Shown: one piece after another, positions 6,946 through 14,891 of the stretch
Position numbering within the stretch: position 1 is the stretch's first letter
Layout: each line of letters opens with the position of its first letter
Assembly (NCBI GenBank): GCA_032250585.1
Contig: JAVVFH010000009.1
Location: 1 to 32,925 of the forward strand
Length of the DNA: 32,925 bases
Origin: JAVVFH01 sp032250585
GTDB lineage: Bacteria; Pseudomonadota; Gammaproteobacteria; Xanthomonadales; SZUA-36
Direction of reading: 5' to 3'
Made by a program: the position numbers and the translations under genes
Notes under the pieces: model-generated
The model's database searches: none
Seen by the model: only the letters and a program-made list of their open reading frames with translations
Told to the model about the DNA's origin: nothing

Positions 6946-8343
6946 TTGCTGCCTGTCATCGCCATCGTCGGACGACCCAACGTCGGCAAATCAACATTGT
7001 TCAACGCGCTGACCCGGACCCGTGACGCGCTGGTCGCAGACGTACCGGGCCTGACGCGCGACCGCCAATACGGGATTTCCCGTGAAGGCAGCAGATCGTG
7101 TCTGCTGGTCGATACCGGCGGCCTGGTGTCACAGGCCGAGGGCATCGAATACCTGACGGCGCAGCAGGTCAATCAGGCCATTGACGAATCCAGCCTGGTG
7201 CTGTTCGTGGTCAGTGCCCGCGACGGCCTGACTTCAGAAGACGAGAAAATCGCGACGAACCTGCGCCGGACGTCGCGGCCCGTTTTGCTGGTTGCGAACA
7301 AAGTCGACGGCCTCGACGCCGATACCGCGATGGCGGATTTCGCCCGGCTCGGCATGGACGAGGCCGTGCCGGTATCGGCCGCCCATCGCCAGGGATTGGG
7401 TGACCTGATGCGCCGGGTCGAAGAGCGATTGCCGGCAGCGCCCGATGAACCGGATACGACCCGGGAAGACGAAGACCGGCTGCGGCTCGCGATTGTCGGC
7501 CGGCCGAACGTCGGCAAGTCAACACTCGTCAATCGCTTGTTGGGCGAAGAACGGATGATGGCTTTCGACCAGCCGGGCACTACACGCGATACCATCCGGG
7601 TGGCGCTCGAACGCGACGGACAGGCCTATGAACTGATCGATACAGCCGGCGTCCGACGCCGCTCAAAGATCGGCGATGCCGTAGAGAAGTTCAGTACGAT
7701 CAAGGCACTGCAGGCCATCGAGCGCGCTCACGTGGTGGTCCTGATGATCGATGCGCGCGAAGGCCTGACCGACCAGGACACAACCCTGCTTGCGCATATC
7801 CTCAATGAGGGCAGAGCCCTGGTGCTTGCTCTCAACAAGTGGGACGGGCTCGACCAGGATCACCGCGACCACGTCAAGCGGGAGATGGACCGCAAGCTCA
7901 CTTACGTGCCCTGGGCCCAGCGGGTAACGATTTCGGCGCTGCACGGTTCCGGCATCCAGGAACTGATGAACGCGGTGCAGCGGGCCTGGCGCAGCGCGTG
8001 CGCAGATTTGAAAACACCTGAACTCACCCGCGTGCTACGCGCCGCTTTCGAAGCGCATCAGCCGCCGATGAAACTGGGTCGGACCGCGAAGCTTCGCTAT
8101 GCGCACGCCGGCGGCAAGTTGCCGCCGCGGATCGTTATCCACGGCAGTCGCACCGACACCATTCCTGACTCCTACCGCCGGTACCTGGAAAACCGCTTCA
8201 TCAAGCATTTCGACCTGAAAGGTACCCCCTTGATCCTGGCATTTCGGGATAGTGAAAATCCGTTTGAAGGCCGCAAGAATCCACTGACCCGCCGACAGCA
8301 GGAGAAACGCAGGCGGCTGAAAAAATTCACTTCCCGCAAATGA
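6946..8343 (+). CDS. der: Ribosome-assembly GTPase Der (EngA)
   Basis: Der is an essential GTPase with two G domains that aids 50S subunit maturation. In this 465-residue protein the P-loop GRPNVGKS appears twice (about residues 9-16 and 185-192). Each domain has its own NKxD motif (NKVDG and NKWDG), and a C-terminal KH-like domain follows. The basic tail (RRQQEKRRRLKKF) is typical. The start is TTG 6946, supported by GAGG 8 bases upstream and by direct entry into LPVIAIVGRPN. A terminator lies after the stop at 8393-8430. Confidence 0.97.
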   Translation: MLPVIAIVGRPNVGKSTLFNALTRTRDALVADVPGLTRDRQYGISREGSRSCLLVDTGGLVSQAEGIEYLTAQQVNQAIDESSLVLFVVSARDGLTSEDEKIATNLRRTSRPVLLVANKVDGLDADTAMADFARLGMDEAVPVSAAHRQGLGDLMRRVEERLPAAPDEPDTTREDEDRLRLAIVGRPNVGKSTLVNRLLGEERMMAFDQPGTTRDTIRVALERDGQAYELIDTAGVRRRSKIGDAVEKFSTIKALQAIERAHVVVLMIDAREGLTDQDTTLLAHILNEGRALVLALNKWDGLDQDHRDHVKREMDRKLTYVPWAQRVTISALHGSGIQELMNAVQRAWRSACADLKTPELTRVLRAAFEAHQPPMKLGRTAKLRYAHAGGKLPPRIVIHGSRTDTIPDSYRRYLENRFIKHFDLKGTPLILAFRDSENPFEGRKNPLTRRQQEKRRRLKKFTSRK

Positions 8344-8369
8344 GGGTGTGCAACGTAATCCAGATCGTG

Positions 8370-8392
8370 AAAAATCCCGGTTGCATCAACTG
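8370..8392 (-). terminator. Weak possible terminator of gpx
   Basis: On the reverse strand a short stem GTTG/CAAC (loop ATG, plus-strand 8381-8390) is followed by GG and then a run of U (plus-strand A-run 8370-8374). The core stem is only 4 bp, so this is a weak call. It would face the der terminator and end the leftward gpx transcript. Confidence 0.25.
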
Positions 8393-8430
8393 CGGGCACG
8401 GCTGAGCGTCAGCTGTCCCGGCGTGTTTTT
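8393..8430 (+). terminator. Intrinsic terminator after der
   Basis: The segments 8393-8405 and 8409-8420 form a GC-rich stem of about 12 pairs with one bulged C and one G-U pair. The inner core is GCTGA/TCAGC around the loop GCG. Five T residues (8426-8430) follow after a few bases. It lies 50 bases past the der stop, and its T-run overlaps the stop codon of the convergent gpx gene. Confidence 0.6.
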
Positions 8431-8917
8431 AAATGGTCCAGGACCCGAGGTTGCGTTCGATTTCATGTCGAAACGCGGGTTCGTCGGGTTCGATGCCGGA
8501 AGGCCAGTGATTCAGCAGGTCGCCGTCACGGCCGAACAGATATTTGAAAAAATTCCAGCGCGGCAGAATTTCGCTGCCGAACTCCTCGCGCAGCGCGATA
8601 AACAGTGGATGTGCTTCAACGCCAAGAATCGACTGCTTGCGAGTAACCGGAAAGGTAACGCCGTAGCGGCTGATGCAGAACTCGGCAATCGCCTCGTCGT
8701 CGCCGGGCTCCTGGCCGCCAAAGTCGTTACAGGGGATGCCAATGACGACCAGGCCATTGGGCCGGTATTCTTCCCAGAAGGCCTGGAGTTTGCGGTACTG
8801 AGGCGTGAACCCGCACTCCGAAGCAGTATTGACCAGCAACAGCGGCTGGCCGGACCAGCGCTCCAGCGGCATGCTGGCACCATGGATGGAACGGAATGCA
8901 AACTCGTGGACACGCAT
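8429..8917 (-). CDS. Glutathione peroxidase family protein (Cys type)
   Basis: Enzymes of this family reduce hydrogen and organic peroxides with glutathione or thioredoxin. The 162-residue protein shows the catalytic tetrad: Cys35 in NTASECGFT (Cys rather than selenocysteine), Gln69 in CNDFGGQEPG, and Trp121-Asn122 in WNFFKYLFG. No signal peptide is seen, so a cytosolic location is likely. The start is ATG 8917, preceded 4 bases earlier on that strand by GGGAGG. The frame is open 40 codons further upstream, but those lack a good site and extend past the conserved domain. It is monocistronic and convergent with der. Confidence 0.93.
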   Translation of the reverse strand: MRVHEFAFRSIHGASMPLERWSGQPLLLVNTASECGFTPQYRKLQAFWEEYRPNGLVVIGIPCNDFGGQEPGDDEAIAEFCISRYGVTFPVTRKQSILGVEAHPLFIALREEFGSEILPRWNFFKYLFGRDGDLLNHWPSGIEPDEPAFRHEIERNLGSWTI

Positions 8918-9081
8918 GAAGCCTCCCTGTCTTTTCCGACCCGCCGCGGCGGGCCCGTCGGCGAACCGGCCGTGAGCCGTATCTTTCGCGCCAAGAATAG
9001 CCCAGATCCGTCCCGGCTGCCTTCCGATCAAGTACAATCTTCCGCTGTATTCAAAGCTCCAGCAATACGGATACCTGTAAA

Positions 9082-9984
9082 ATGACGAATTCCGAAATGC
9101 GACACGAGGCGCAAATCCTCGACGGCCTGAAGTCCAGCGAGGCCATCATTGGCTGCGTCCGCAGCGCCATCGAGACCCACGTCGAAGCGGACGGGCGCCG
9201 GCCCGGACTGGCCGTGGTGTTGGTCGGCAGCGATCCAGCCTCGTCGATTTACGTGCGCGCCAAGCGCCGGGACTGCGAACGGGCCGGTATTCTGGCGCAG
9301 GATTTTGACCTGCCGGCGGAAACCTCGCAGAACGAACTGCTGGAACTGATCGACCGCCTGAATGCAGATCCGGACGTGGACGGCATCCTGGTGCAATTGC
9401 CGTTGCCGCCACACATCGACGAACATTCGGTGACCAACCGCATCGATCCGAACAAGGACGTAGACGGTTTCCATGCCTTCAATGTGGGGAAACTCGCGTT
9501 GCGGCAGCCGGGCCTGCGGCCCTGCACGCCACGGGGCGTCATGGCTTTGCTGCATTACTACGGTATCGCCAACCGTTCTATGCACGCCGTCGTGGTCGGC
9601 GCATCGAACATCGTGGGCCGACCAATGGCGCTGGAGTTGCTGCTGACCGGTTCAACCGTTACCATCAGCCACCGCTTCACCCGTAACCTCGAGGCACATG
9701 TTCGCAGCGCCGATTTGCTGATCAGCGCGATGGGTAAGCCGGACATCATTCTTTCAGAATGGATCATGCCAGGGACGATCGTCGTGGACGTCGGCATCAC
9801 CCGCCTGGCTGACGGACGGATCGTAGGGGATATCGATTTCGAGTCAGCGTCGGCACGCGCTGACTGGATCAGTCCGGTGCCTGGCGGGGTCGGCCCGATG
9901 ACCCGCGCGACCTTGATGCTCAACACCGCGGAAGCGTCCGGTTTGACCGTCGCGCTGCCCTACAAAAAACAGCCAATCGGCTGA
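9082..9984 (+). CDS. folD: Methylenetetrahydrofolate dehydrogenase/cyclohydrolase
   Basis: FolD is a cytosolic bifunctional enzyme that interconverts 5,10-methylene-, methenyl- and 10-formyl-tetrahydrofolate using NADP. The protein has 300 residues. The catalytic Tyr57 and Lys61 are in SSIYVRAKRRDCERAG and the substrate-binding QLPLP is at about 105. PCTPRGVM, the Rossmann motif VVGASNIVGRPMA and the C-terminal PVPGGVGPMT are all present. The start is ATG 9082; a second in-frame ATG at 9097 is possible, and neither has a strong Shine-Dalgarno. It ends facing fadI. Confidence 0.96.
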   Translation: MTNSEMRHEAQILDGLKSSEAIIGCVRSAIETHVEADGRRPGLAVVLVGSDPASSIYVRAKRRDCERAGILAQDFDLPAETSQNELLELIDRLNADPDVDGILVQLPLPPHIDEHSVTNRIDPNKDVDGFHAFNVGKLALRQPGLRPCTPRGVMALLHYYGIANRSMHAVVVGASNIVGRPMALELLLTGSTVTISHRFTRNLEAHVRSADLLISAMGKPDIILSEWIMPGTIVVDVGITRLADGRIVGDIDFESASARADWISPVPGGVGPMTRATLMLNTAEASGLTVALPYKKQPIG

Positions 9985-9993
9985 TCCGGTCTG

Positions 9994-10015
9994 TGACGGA
10001 GTCAGCGGACCGTCA
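9994..10015. terminator. Weak hairpin between convergent folD and fadI
   Basis: TGACGG (9994-9999) and CCGTCA (10010-10015) form a 6-bp stem with a 10-base loop in the 51-base gap between the two convergent stops. Downstream bases on the plus strand are pyrimidine-rich (GCCTTCCTTCC) but there is no true T-run. It is a possible but weak terminator. Confidence 0.25.
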
Positions 10016-10035
10016 GCCTTCCTTCCGGTCAGCGC

Positions 10036-11316
10036 TTATTCGCGCTCGACGATGGCCGCGACCCCCATGCCCCCGGCCGTGCAGATTGAAATCAGGCCGC
10101 GCCCGCCTCCCGCGGCGTCCAGGATTTGCCCCAGTGTGCCAAGAATTCGCGCCCCGGTCGCCGCGAATGGATGACCCACGGCGAGACTGCTGCCTTTGAC
10201 GTTCATCTTTTCGGGGTCGATGGACCCCAGTGCGGCGTCCAGGCCAAGTCGCTCCTGGCAGTAGGTCTCAGACTCCCAGGCGCGCAAGGTGCACAATACC
10301 TGTGCGGCAAAGGCTTCGTGAATTTCGTAAAAGTCGAAATCCTGCAGCGACAGCCCGCTGCGTTTTAGCAGTTCGGACACCGCGACCGTGGGCGCCATCA
10401 ACAAGCCTTCGTCATGCACGAAATCGACCGCCGCGGTGCGCCCGGCCGTCAGGTAGGCCTGCACCGGCAGTTCGTTCGCTCTGGCCCAGTCTTCGGAGGC
10501 CAGCAGGACGGCGGCGGCGCCGTCGGTCAGGGTGGTGCTGTTGCCGGCGGTGAGCGTGGCCTCCTCGCCGCTGGTGAACACCGTGCGCAGACCGGCGAGT
10601 TTCTCCAGTGACGTGTCGGCGCGGATGTTGTTGTCGCGGGCGACACCACTCCAGGGTTTCACAATCTCGTCGAAAAACCCTTCGTCGAAGGCACGGGCTG
10701 CTTTCAGATGGCTCTCCATCGCCAGACGATCCTGAGCCTCGCGGGAGATTCCCCATTCCCGGGCCATGCGTTCGCAATGCTGCCCCATGGACAAACCGGT
10801 GCGCGGTTCGCCATTGGCGGGCAGCACGGGCTTGAGTTCGGTCGGTGAAAAGCCTTTGAAGGCTTGCACGCGCTGTTTGAATGAACGCGCGGCACCGGCC
10901 TTGACCAGGCGCTGAGCGAACTTGCGCCCAAAAGTGATCGGCGGATCGGAAGTCGTATCCGTACCGGCGGCGATGCCGCATTCGATCTGCCCGCTGGCAA
11001 TCTTGGCGCCGATCGACAGCGCAGCCTGCAGGCTCGTGCCGCAGGCTTGCTGTAGTGTGATGCCGGGCGTCAGCGGCGAAAGACGGGTCGACAACAGTGC
11101 CTCTCGCGCCAGGTTCCAGTCCCTGGAATGCGTGGTGACGGCACCGGCAACGACTTCGTCGAGCTGTGTGCCTTCCAGGCCAAAACGGTCCACCAGGCCC
11201 TGGATAGCCGCTGTGAGCATATCCATGTTGGTCTGGTCAGCGTAAATCGTATTGGAGCGGCAGAAGGGAATCCGGCTGCCGCCGACGATCGCGATTCTGC
11301 GCAGTCGCTCACTCAT
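10036..11316 (-). CDS. fadI: Acetyl-CoA C-acyltransferase FadI (3-ketoacyl-CoA thiolase)
   Basis: FadI performs the thiolytic step of fatty-acid beta-oxidation and is the beta subunit of the FadIJ complex. The 426-residue protein has the nucleophile Cys92 in QQACGTSLQAA. It has EIHEAFAAQ, the His-containing variant found in FadI and mitochondrial trifunctional beta subunits. His382 lies in SSLAVGHPFAATG and the second catalytic Cys412 in CTAGGMG. It overlaps the fadJ stop by 8 bases and has GGAG 8 bases before its ATG, so the two are probably cotranslated. The product is cytosolic. Confidence 0.93.
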   Translation of the reverse strand: MSERLRRIAIVGGSRIPFCRSNTIYADQTNMDMLTAAIQGLVDRFGLEGTQLDEVVAGAVTTHSRDWNLAREALLSTRLSPLTPGITLQQACGTSLQAALSIGAKIASGQIECGIAAGTDTTSDPPITFGRKFAQRLVKAGAARSFKQRVQAFKGFSPTELKPVLPANGEPRTGLSMGQHCERMAREWGISREAQDRLAMESHLKAARAFDEGFFDEIVKPWSGVARDNNIRADTSLEKLAGLRTVFTSGEEATLTAGNSTTLTDGAAAVLLASEDWARANELPVQAYLTAGRTAAVDFVHDEGLLMAPTVAVSELLKRSGLSLQDFDFYEIHEAFAAQVLCTLRAWESETYCQERLGLDAALGSIDPEKMNVKGSSLAVGHPFAATGARILGTLGQILDAAGGGRGLISICTAGGMGVAAIVERE

Positions 11317-13276
11317 GGTTGTGCTCCTTGCTCTGCTCCAGGTAGTAAAGCGGGCCGCCCCGGAACGGTGCGAAACCGGTGCCGAAGATCATGCCGGCGT
11401 CGAGCGCGTCGCGGTCCTCGACGATGCCGTCCGCCAGGCAGGCTTTGCATTCCTCGAGATAGGGCGCCATCAATTCATTAGCCAGGGACTCGAAATTGAC
11501 GCCCTCCGCAGCGGCGTCGTTCTTGACGGGCTTGCCTTTTTTCCAGACGTAGAAGCCTTCGCCGGATTTTTTGCCGAGCTTGCCTTCGTCGACATGGGCT
11601 TTCAGGATCGCTGCATCTTCGGCGCTTTCCTCGCTGCCGAGCGTGCTCATCACGTCCAGTCCCACGTCGAGGCCGACGGTGTCGGCCAGTTCCACCGGCC
11701 CGACCGGCATGCCGAATTTTTCAGCCGCCCGGTCCAATGCTTCCTTGGGAACCTCGCGTTCGCGATGCAGTTGGAACGCTTTGAGCATGTAGCGCGCCAG
11801 CACGCGGTTGACGAGGAAGCCGGGGCTGCTGACAACGGGCAGGGGAAGCCGGTTGATCTGGCTGCAGAAAGCCGCGCCGCGATCGACCGCGGCGGCGTCC
11901 GTGCCGGTATCGTGCACGACTTCGACCAGCGGCATTTTGGCCACCGGGTTGAAGAAATGCAGCCCGATCAGTCGCTCCGGATTGTCCAGGACGCTGGCCA
12001 GGTCCGCGAGGGGAATGGCCGAAGTGTTGGTCGCCAGAATGGCGCCGGATTTTAGCGTTGGTTCAATGTCGGCCAGCAACTTACGCTTGGCTTCCAGGTT
12101 TTCAAAAATCGCCTCGATGACCACGTCGGCGCGCGCCGCTCCAGCCCCTTCCAGATCCGCGCTCAGCCGGCTTTTCGCGCCAGCGATTTTTTCGTGCGTT
12201 TTCAGTTTGCGGGCGAAAAGTTTGGCCGCGCGCCGCATCGCACCATCGATGTATTTCATTTCGCGGTCCTGCAGGGTCACTTCCAGACCCTGAACCACGC
12301 ACCAGGCCGCGATGTCGCCGCCCATAACGCCAGCGCCAATCACGTGCACGTGACGCGCCTTGAATGGAGACGCCTTGCCATAGGCTTTGAGTTTTTCCAT
12401 CAGCCGGAAAACACGGCGCAGGCCACGAGAGGTATCGCCTGTGATCAGCCGCGCGACGCGGGTGACTTCCTCGTCGAGCATCTGGCGTGGACTACCGCCG
12501 TTTTCCTCCCATGCGTCGATCAGTTCGAACGGGGCCGGATAATGGGCCGGGTCGGCCTTGGCCGCGGTCTTCTTGCGCATCTGGCCGGCGAGAAACTTAC
12601 GGGCCGGGCCGAGGTTGCTGAGCTTCGCGAGCAGGCCGGGACCGCGACTCCTGCGACCGGCAAGCACCGCACGTCGGGCTGCCCAGCGCAGTGACCCGTG
12701 CGGGCCAACCAACTGGTCGACCAGGCCCAGCGATCGGGCCCGGCCCGGTCGCAGGTTGCGCCCAGTCAGCATCAGCGGCACGGCCTGGAAGCCCCCGATC
12801 TGGCGGGTCGCCCGGGCGCTGCCGCCGAAGCCGGGGTAGATGCCCAGCTTGATTTCGGGAAAGCCCAGTCGCGTGCTGTCCGAAAGGCGCGCAATACGGT
12901 AGTCGAAACACAGGGCGAGTTCCAGCCCACCGCCGAGACAGAATCCCTCGATGATGACAACGGTCGGAAAGGGCAGGGCCTCGATGCGATCGAACAGTTG
13001 GTGCACCCCGCGGATGAAGGTCTCGGCCTGGTCGGTGTCGTCCACTTTTTCGAATTCACGGACGTCGGCGCCGACAATGAAGGACTTTTTCTTGCCCGAT
13101 TGCAGCACTAGTCCCGTGGGGGGTTCGGTCTCGAGACCGGATACGATGTCACCGAGTTCGGTCAGAACCTCCCGTGAGAGGCTGTTGGCCGACTCGCCCG
13201 CCCGGTCGAGCGTCAGCCAGCAGACCTTATCGAGATCGTGCTCGAGCCGCCAGTTCCTGTACTCGGAATTCTTCAT
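11309..13276 (-). CDS. fadJ: Enoyl-CoA hydratase/3-hydroxyacyl-CoA dehydrogenase FadJ
   Basis: This 655-residue multifunctional enzyme carries the hydration and NAD-dependent dehydrogenation steps of beta-oxidation. The N-terminal crotonase domain (about 1-190) has the oxyanion-hole region FIVGADVREF and both catalytic acids: Glu119 in CLGGGLELAL and Glu141 in FPEIKLGIYPG. The dehydrogenase half has the NAD motif VIGAGVMGGDIA (about 312-323) and catalytic His440 in GLHFFNP. It is shorter than E. coli FadJ (714 residues). The reduced linker between the halves may explain this. The start at ATG 13276 has GGAG nearby. Its partner fadI follows directly. Confidence 0.92.
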   Translation of the reverse strand: MKNSEYRNWRLEHDLDKVCWLTLDRAGESANSLSREVLTELGDIVSGLETEPPTGLVLQSGKKKSFIVGADVREFEKVDDTDQAETFIRGVHQLFDRIEALPFPTVVIIEGFCLGGGLELALCFDYRIARLSDSTRLGFPEIKLGIYPGFGGSARATRQIGGFQAVPLMLTGRNLRPGRARSLGLVDQLVGPHGSLRWAARRAVLAGRRSRGPGLLAKLSNLGPARKFLAGQMRKKTAAKADPAHYPAPFELIDAWEENGGSPRQMLDEEVTRVARLITGDTSRGLRRVFRLMEKLKAYGKASPFKARHVHVIGAGVMGGDIAAWCVVQGLEVTLQDREMKYIDGAMRRAAKLFARKLKTHEKIAGAKSRLSADLEGAGAARADVVIEAIFENLEAKRKLLADIEPTLKSGAILATNTSAIPLADLASVLDNPERLIGLHFFNPVAKMPLVEVVHDTGTDAAAVDRGAAFCSQINRLPLPVVSSPGFLVNRVLARYMLKAFQLHREREVPKEALDRAAEKFGMPVGPVELADTVGLDVGLDVMSTLGSEESAEDAAILKAHVDEGKLGKKSGEGFYVWKKGKPVKNDAAAEGVNFESLANELMAPYLEECKACLADGIVEDRDALDAGMIFGTGFAPFRGGPLYYLEQSKEHNHE

Positions 13277-13365
13277 GTCAAGGCTCCGTACGGTAAAGCA
13301 GGTTGGGCGCAGGGACTATCCGCGCAAGTCCTTCCAGTATGACAGAATGATCCGGCCCGGACCAA

Positions 13366-13380
13366 CGCGACCGCGTCGCG
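13366..13380 (-). terminator. Hairpin between yceF and fadJ
   Basis: CGCGAC and GTCGCG form a perfect 6-bp GC stem with a 3-base loop, 21 bases past the leftward yceF stop. The bases after it on the reverse strand (TTGGTCC) have no long T-run. It could partly separate yceF transcription from fadJI. Confidence 0.3.
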
Positions 13381-13400
13381 CAACCCCTTTCGATGGCGGC

Positions 13401-13997
13401 TCAGGGAAGGCGGTAACCCGCCTGCCGCAGCGCGTGGGAAAGTGAGATGAGCGGCAGCCCGACGATGGCCGTCGGGTCGTCGGAGCGCATCGATTCCAAA
13501 AGACTGATTCCCGCTGTTTCCGACTTGAATCCGCCCGCGCAGTCGATAGGTCGATCCTGCTCGACATACCGTTCAATTTCTTCCCGGATCAGAGTTCGGA
13601 AACGTGCCTTCGTGAGGACCACGCGATGCAATTCGAGCTTCGATTCGCAGCACATCACCGCAAACGCACTGAAGAAATCAACCGTCTTGCCACTAAAGGA
13701 CTCCAGCTGTTCGACGGCCCGGCGCAAGCTGCCGGGCTTGCCAATCAGCCTGCCCTCGCAGCTGGCGACCTGGTCGGAACCGATCACCACGGACGCGACG
13801 GAACGGGTCGCCACGGTCTGCGCCTTTTCGAGGGCCAGTCGCACGGCGTACGCGTCCGCGCCTTCGCCGGCAAGCGGTTTTTCCTCGATACCGGGTACCT
13901 GCACGCTGAACGGCAGGCGGAGTCTTTCCAGCAGTAATTTTCGATACGGGCTGCCGGATGCGAGAATTAGCGGTCTTTTGTGTGACTGCGTGGTCAT
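13401..13997 (-). CDS. yceF: Maf/YceF-type nucleotide pyrophosphatase (7-methyl-GTP type)
   Basis: Maf-family enzymes hydrolyse non-canonical or modified NTPs; the YceF branch prefers 7-methyl-GTP. The 198-residue protein has the family start ILASGSPYRKLLLERL. GSDQV at about 77-81 and DCAGGFKSE are YceF-like rather than YhdE-like (YhdE has a DTVV-type motif). The start is ATG 13997. The frame is open far upstream, but that part lies opposite yceD and is not conserved in character. No Shine-Dalgarno precedes the ATG. The gene is divergent from yceD, as in E. coli. Confidence 0.92.
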   Translation of the reverse strand: MTTQSHKRPLILASGSPYRKLLLERLRLPFSVQVPGIEEKPLAGEGADAYAVRLALEKAQTVATRSVASVVIGSDQVASCEGRLIGKPGSLRRAVEQLESFSGKTVDFFSAFAVMCCESKLELHRVVLTKARFRTLIREEIERYVEQDRPIDCAGGFKSETAGISLLESMRSDDPTAIVGLPLISLSHALRQAGYRLP

Positions 13998-14011
13998 GTT
14001 TGTAGTAAAAT
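13982..14011 (+). promoter_or_regulatory. Candidate promoter of the yceD-rpmF-plsX-fab cluster
   Basis: GTGACT (13982-13987, 4/6 to the -35) and TAAAAT (14006-14011, 5/6 to the -10) are 18 bases apart. The predicted transcript would start about 55 bases before the yceD ATG. The site lies over the yceF start codon, so the two divergent genes may compete. Pattern match only. Confidence 0.4.
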
Positions 14012-14072
14012 TACGGGTTTGCTCCGAAAGCTGAATGCGGTCAGTGAAGCGACCGCCAGGAATTGTGCTGCC

Positions 14073-14642
14073 ATGTCCCGCGAATTTCCAGACTTCATAG
14101 ACCCTGGCAAGGCCGCAGACGGTCGGCGCTGTTTTCAGGGTACGATGTTGCTGCGGAGAATGGAACGACTGAAAACGCTGTTGGCCCCGGAGCCTGCAAC
14201 CGCAGCCGCGAGGGAACACAGCGTGGCCTGGAACGACGCCCGCTTCCGGGCCCGCTTCGGCCACGACGGGCAGGGAGCGGTAACGATCGATCTGCAGGTC
14301 GATGCGGAGCTGCCGTTGATCTGCCAGCGCAGCCTCGAACCGTACCTGGAGCCGGTGCATCGTCGCAGCGTCCTGTGCGTGGTGAGGGACGAAATCGAAG
14401 CGGAACGGGTGCCGGAGGCCTACGATCCGGTCCTGTTGACGGAGGGAAAGCTGGCCCTGCTGGATCTCGTTGAAGACGAGTTGCTGCTCGCGGTGCCGCA
14501 AGTACCGCGCAACCCGGCCGTGGAGGCCGTAGAATTATCCACCGACGGGGAAGTCACGTCTTCGCCGGAATCAAAGGAAGGTCTGAGCCAGCGGCCATTT
14601 GCCGAACTGGCCGACCTGTTGGAGAAAAAAGCTCGAGACTGA
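14073..14642 (+). CDS. yceD: 23S rRNA accumulation protein YceD (DUF177)
   Basis: YceD is needed for normal 23S rRNA accumulation in E. coli and is nearly always next to rpmF. The 189-residue protein opens with SREFPDFIDPGKAADGRR and has GTMLLRRMERL. Its central motif reads LPLICQRSLEPY, where many homologues have a second Cys (CQRC). The C-terminus is rich in Asp/Glu with a final LSQRPFAELADL block. The start ATG 14073 is chosen because the conserved region begins there; CAGGA lies 11 bases upstream. A TTG at 14019 would add 18 unlikely residues. Confidence 0.9.
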   Translation: MSREFPDFIDPGKAADGRRCFQGTMLLRRMERLKTLLAPEPATAAAREHSVAWNDARFRARFGHDGQGAVTIDLQVDAELPLICQRSLEPYLEPVHRRSVLCVVRDEIEAERVPEAYDPVLLTEGKLALLDLVEDELLLAVPQVPRNPAVEAVELSTDGEVTSSPESKEGLSQRPFAELADLLEKKARD

Positions 14643-14685
14643 GCAAATCAATTTGTAAATTCTTATTTGAATTGGAGAATGAGCT

Positions 14686-14880
14686 ATGGCTGTTCAAAAA
14701 AACCGCAAGACGCCGTCAAAACGTGGCATGCGCCGTTCACATGACTCACTGGATGCGCCGACGCTGTCCGTCGACCCGACGACAGGGGAAACCCACCGGC
14801 GTCATCACGTTACCCCGGAAGGCTATTACAAGGGTCGCAAGATCGTTGACACGCCGGTCGTAGAATTCGACGAAGAATAA
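14686..14880 (+). CDS. rpmF: 50S ribosomal protein L32
   Basis: The 64-residue basic protein starts MAVQKNRKTPSKRGMRRSH, the clear L32 signature, and ends with YYKGRKIVDTP plus a short acidic tail VEFDEE. The tail makes it a few residues longer than E. coli L32. It has no zinc-ligand Cys, so it is the C-minus form. A GGAGA site lies just upstream. The 43 bases before it (14643-14685) are unusually AT-rich. Its place between yceD and plsX is conserved. Confidence 0.97.
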   Translation: MAVQKNRKTPSKRGMRRSHDSLDAPTLSVDPTTGETHRRHHVTPEGYYKGRKIVDTPVVEFDEE

Positions 14881-14891
14881 GATCACGAACG

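Noticed and set aside
8348..9085. 245-codon rightward open frame opposite glutathione peroxidase
   Set aside because: The leftward gene has the full catalytic tetrad and a GGGAGG site; the rightward frame has neither.
13340..13380. Possible FadR-like half-site (TTGGTC on the reverse strand) ahead of fadJ
   Set aside because: Only one half-site resembles the E. coli FadR consensus; the second half does not match, so there is no basis to call an operator.
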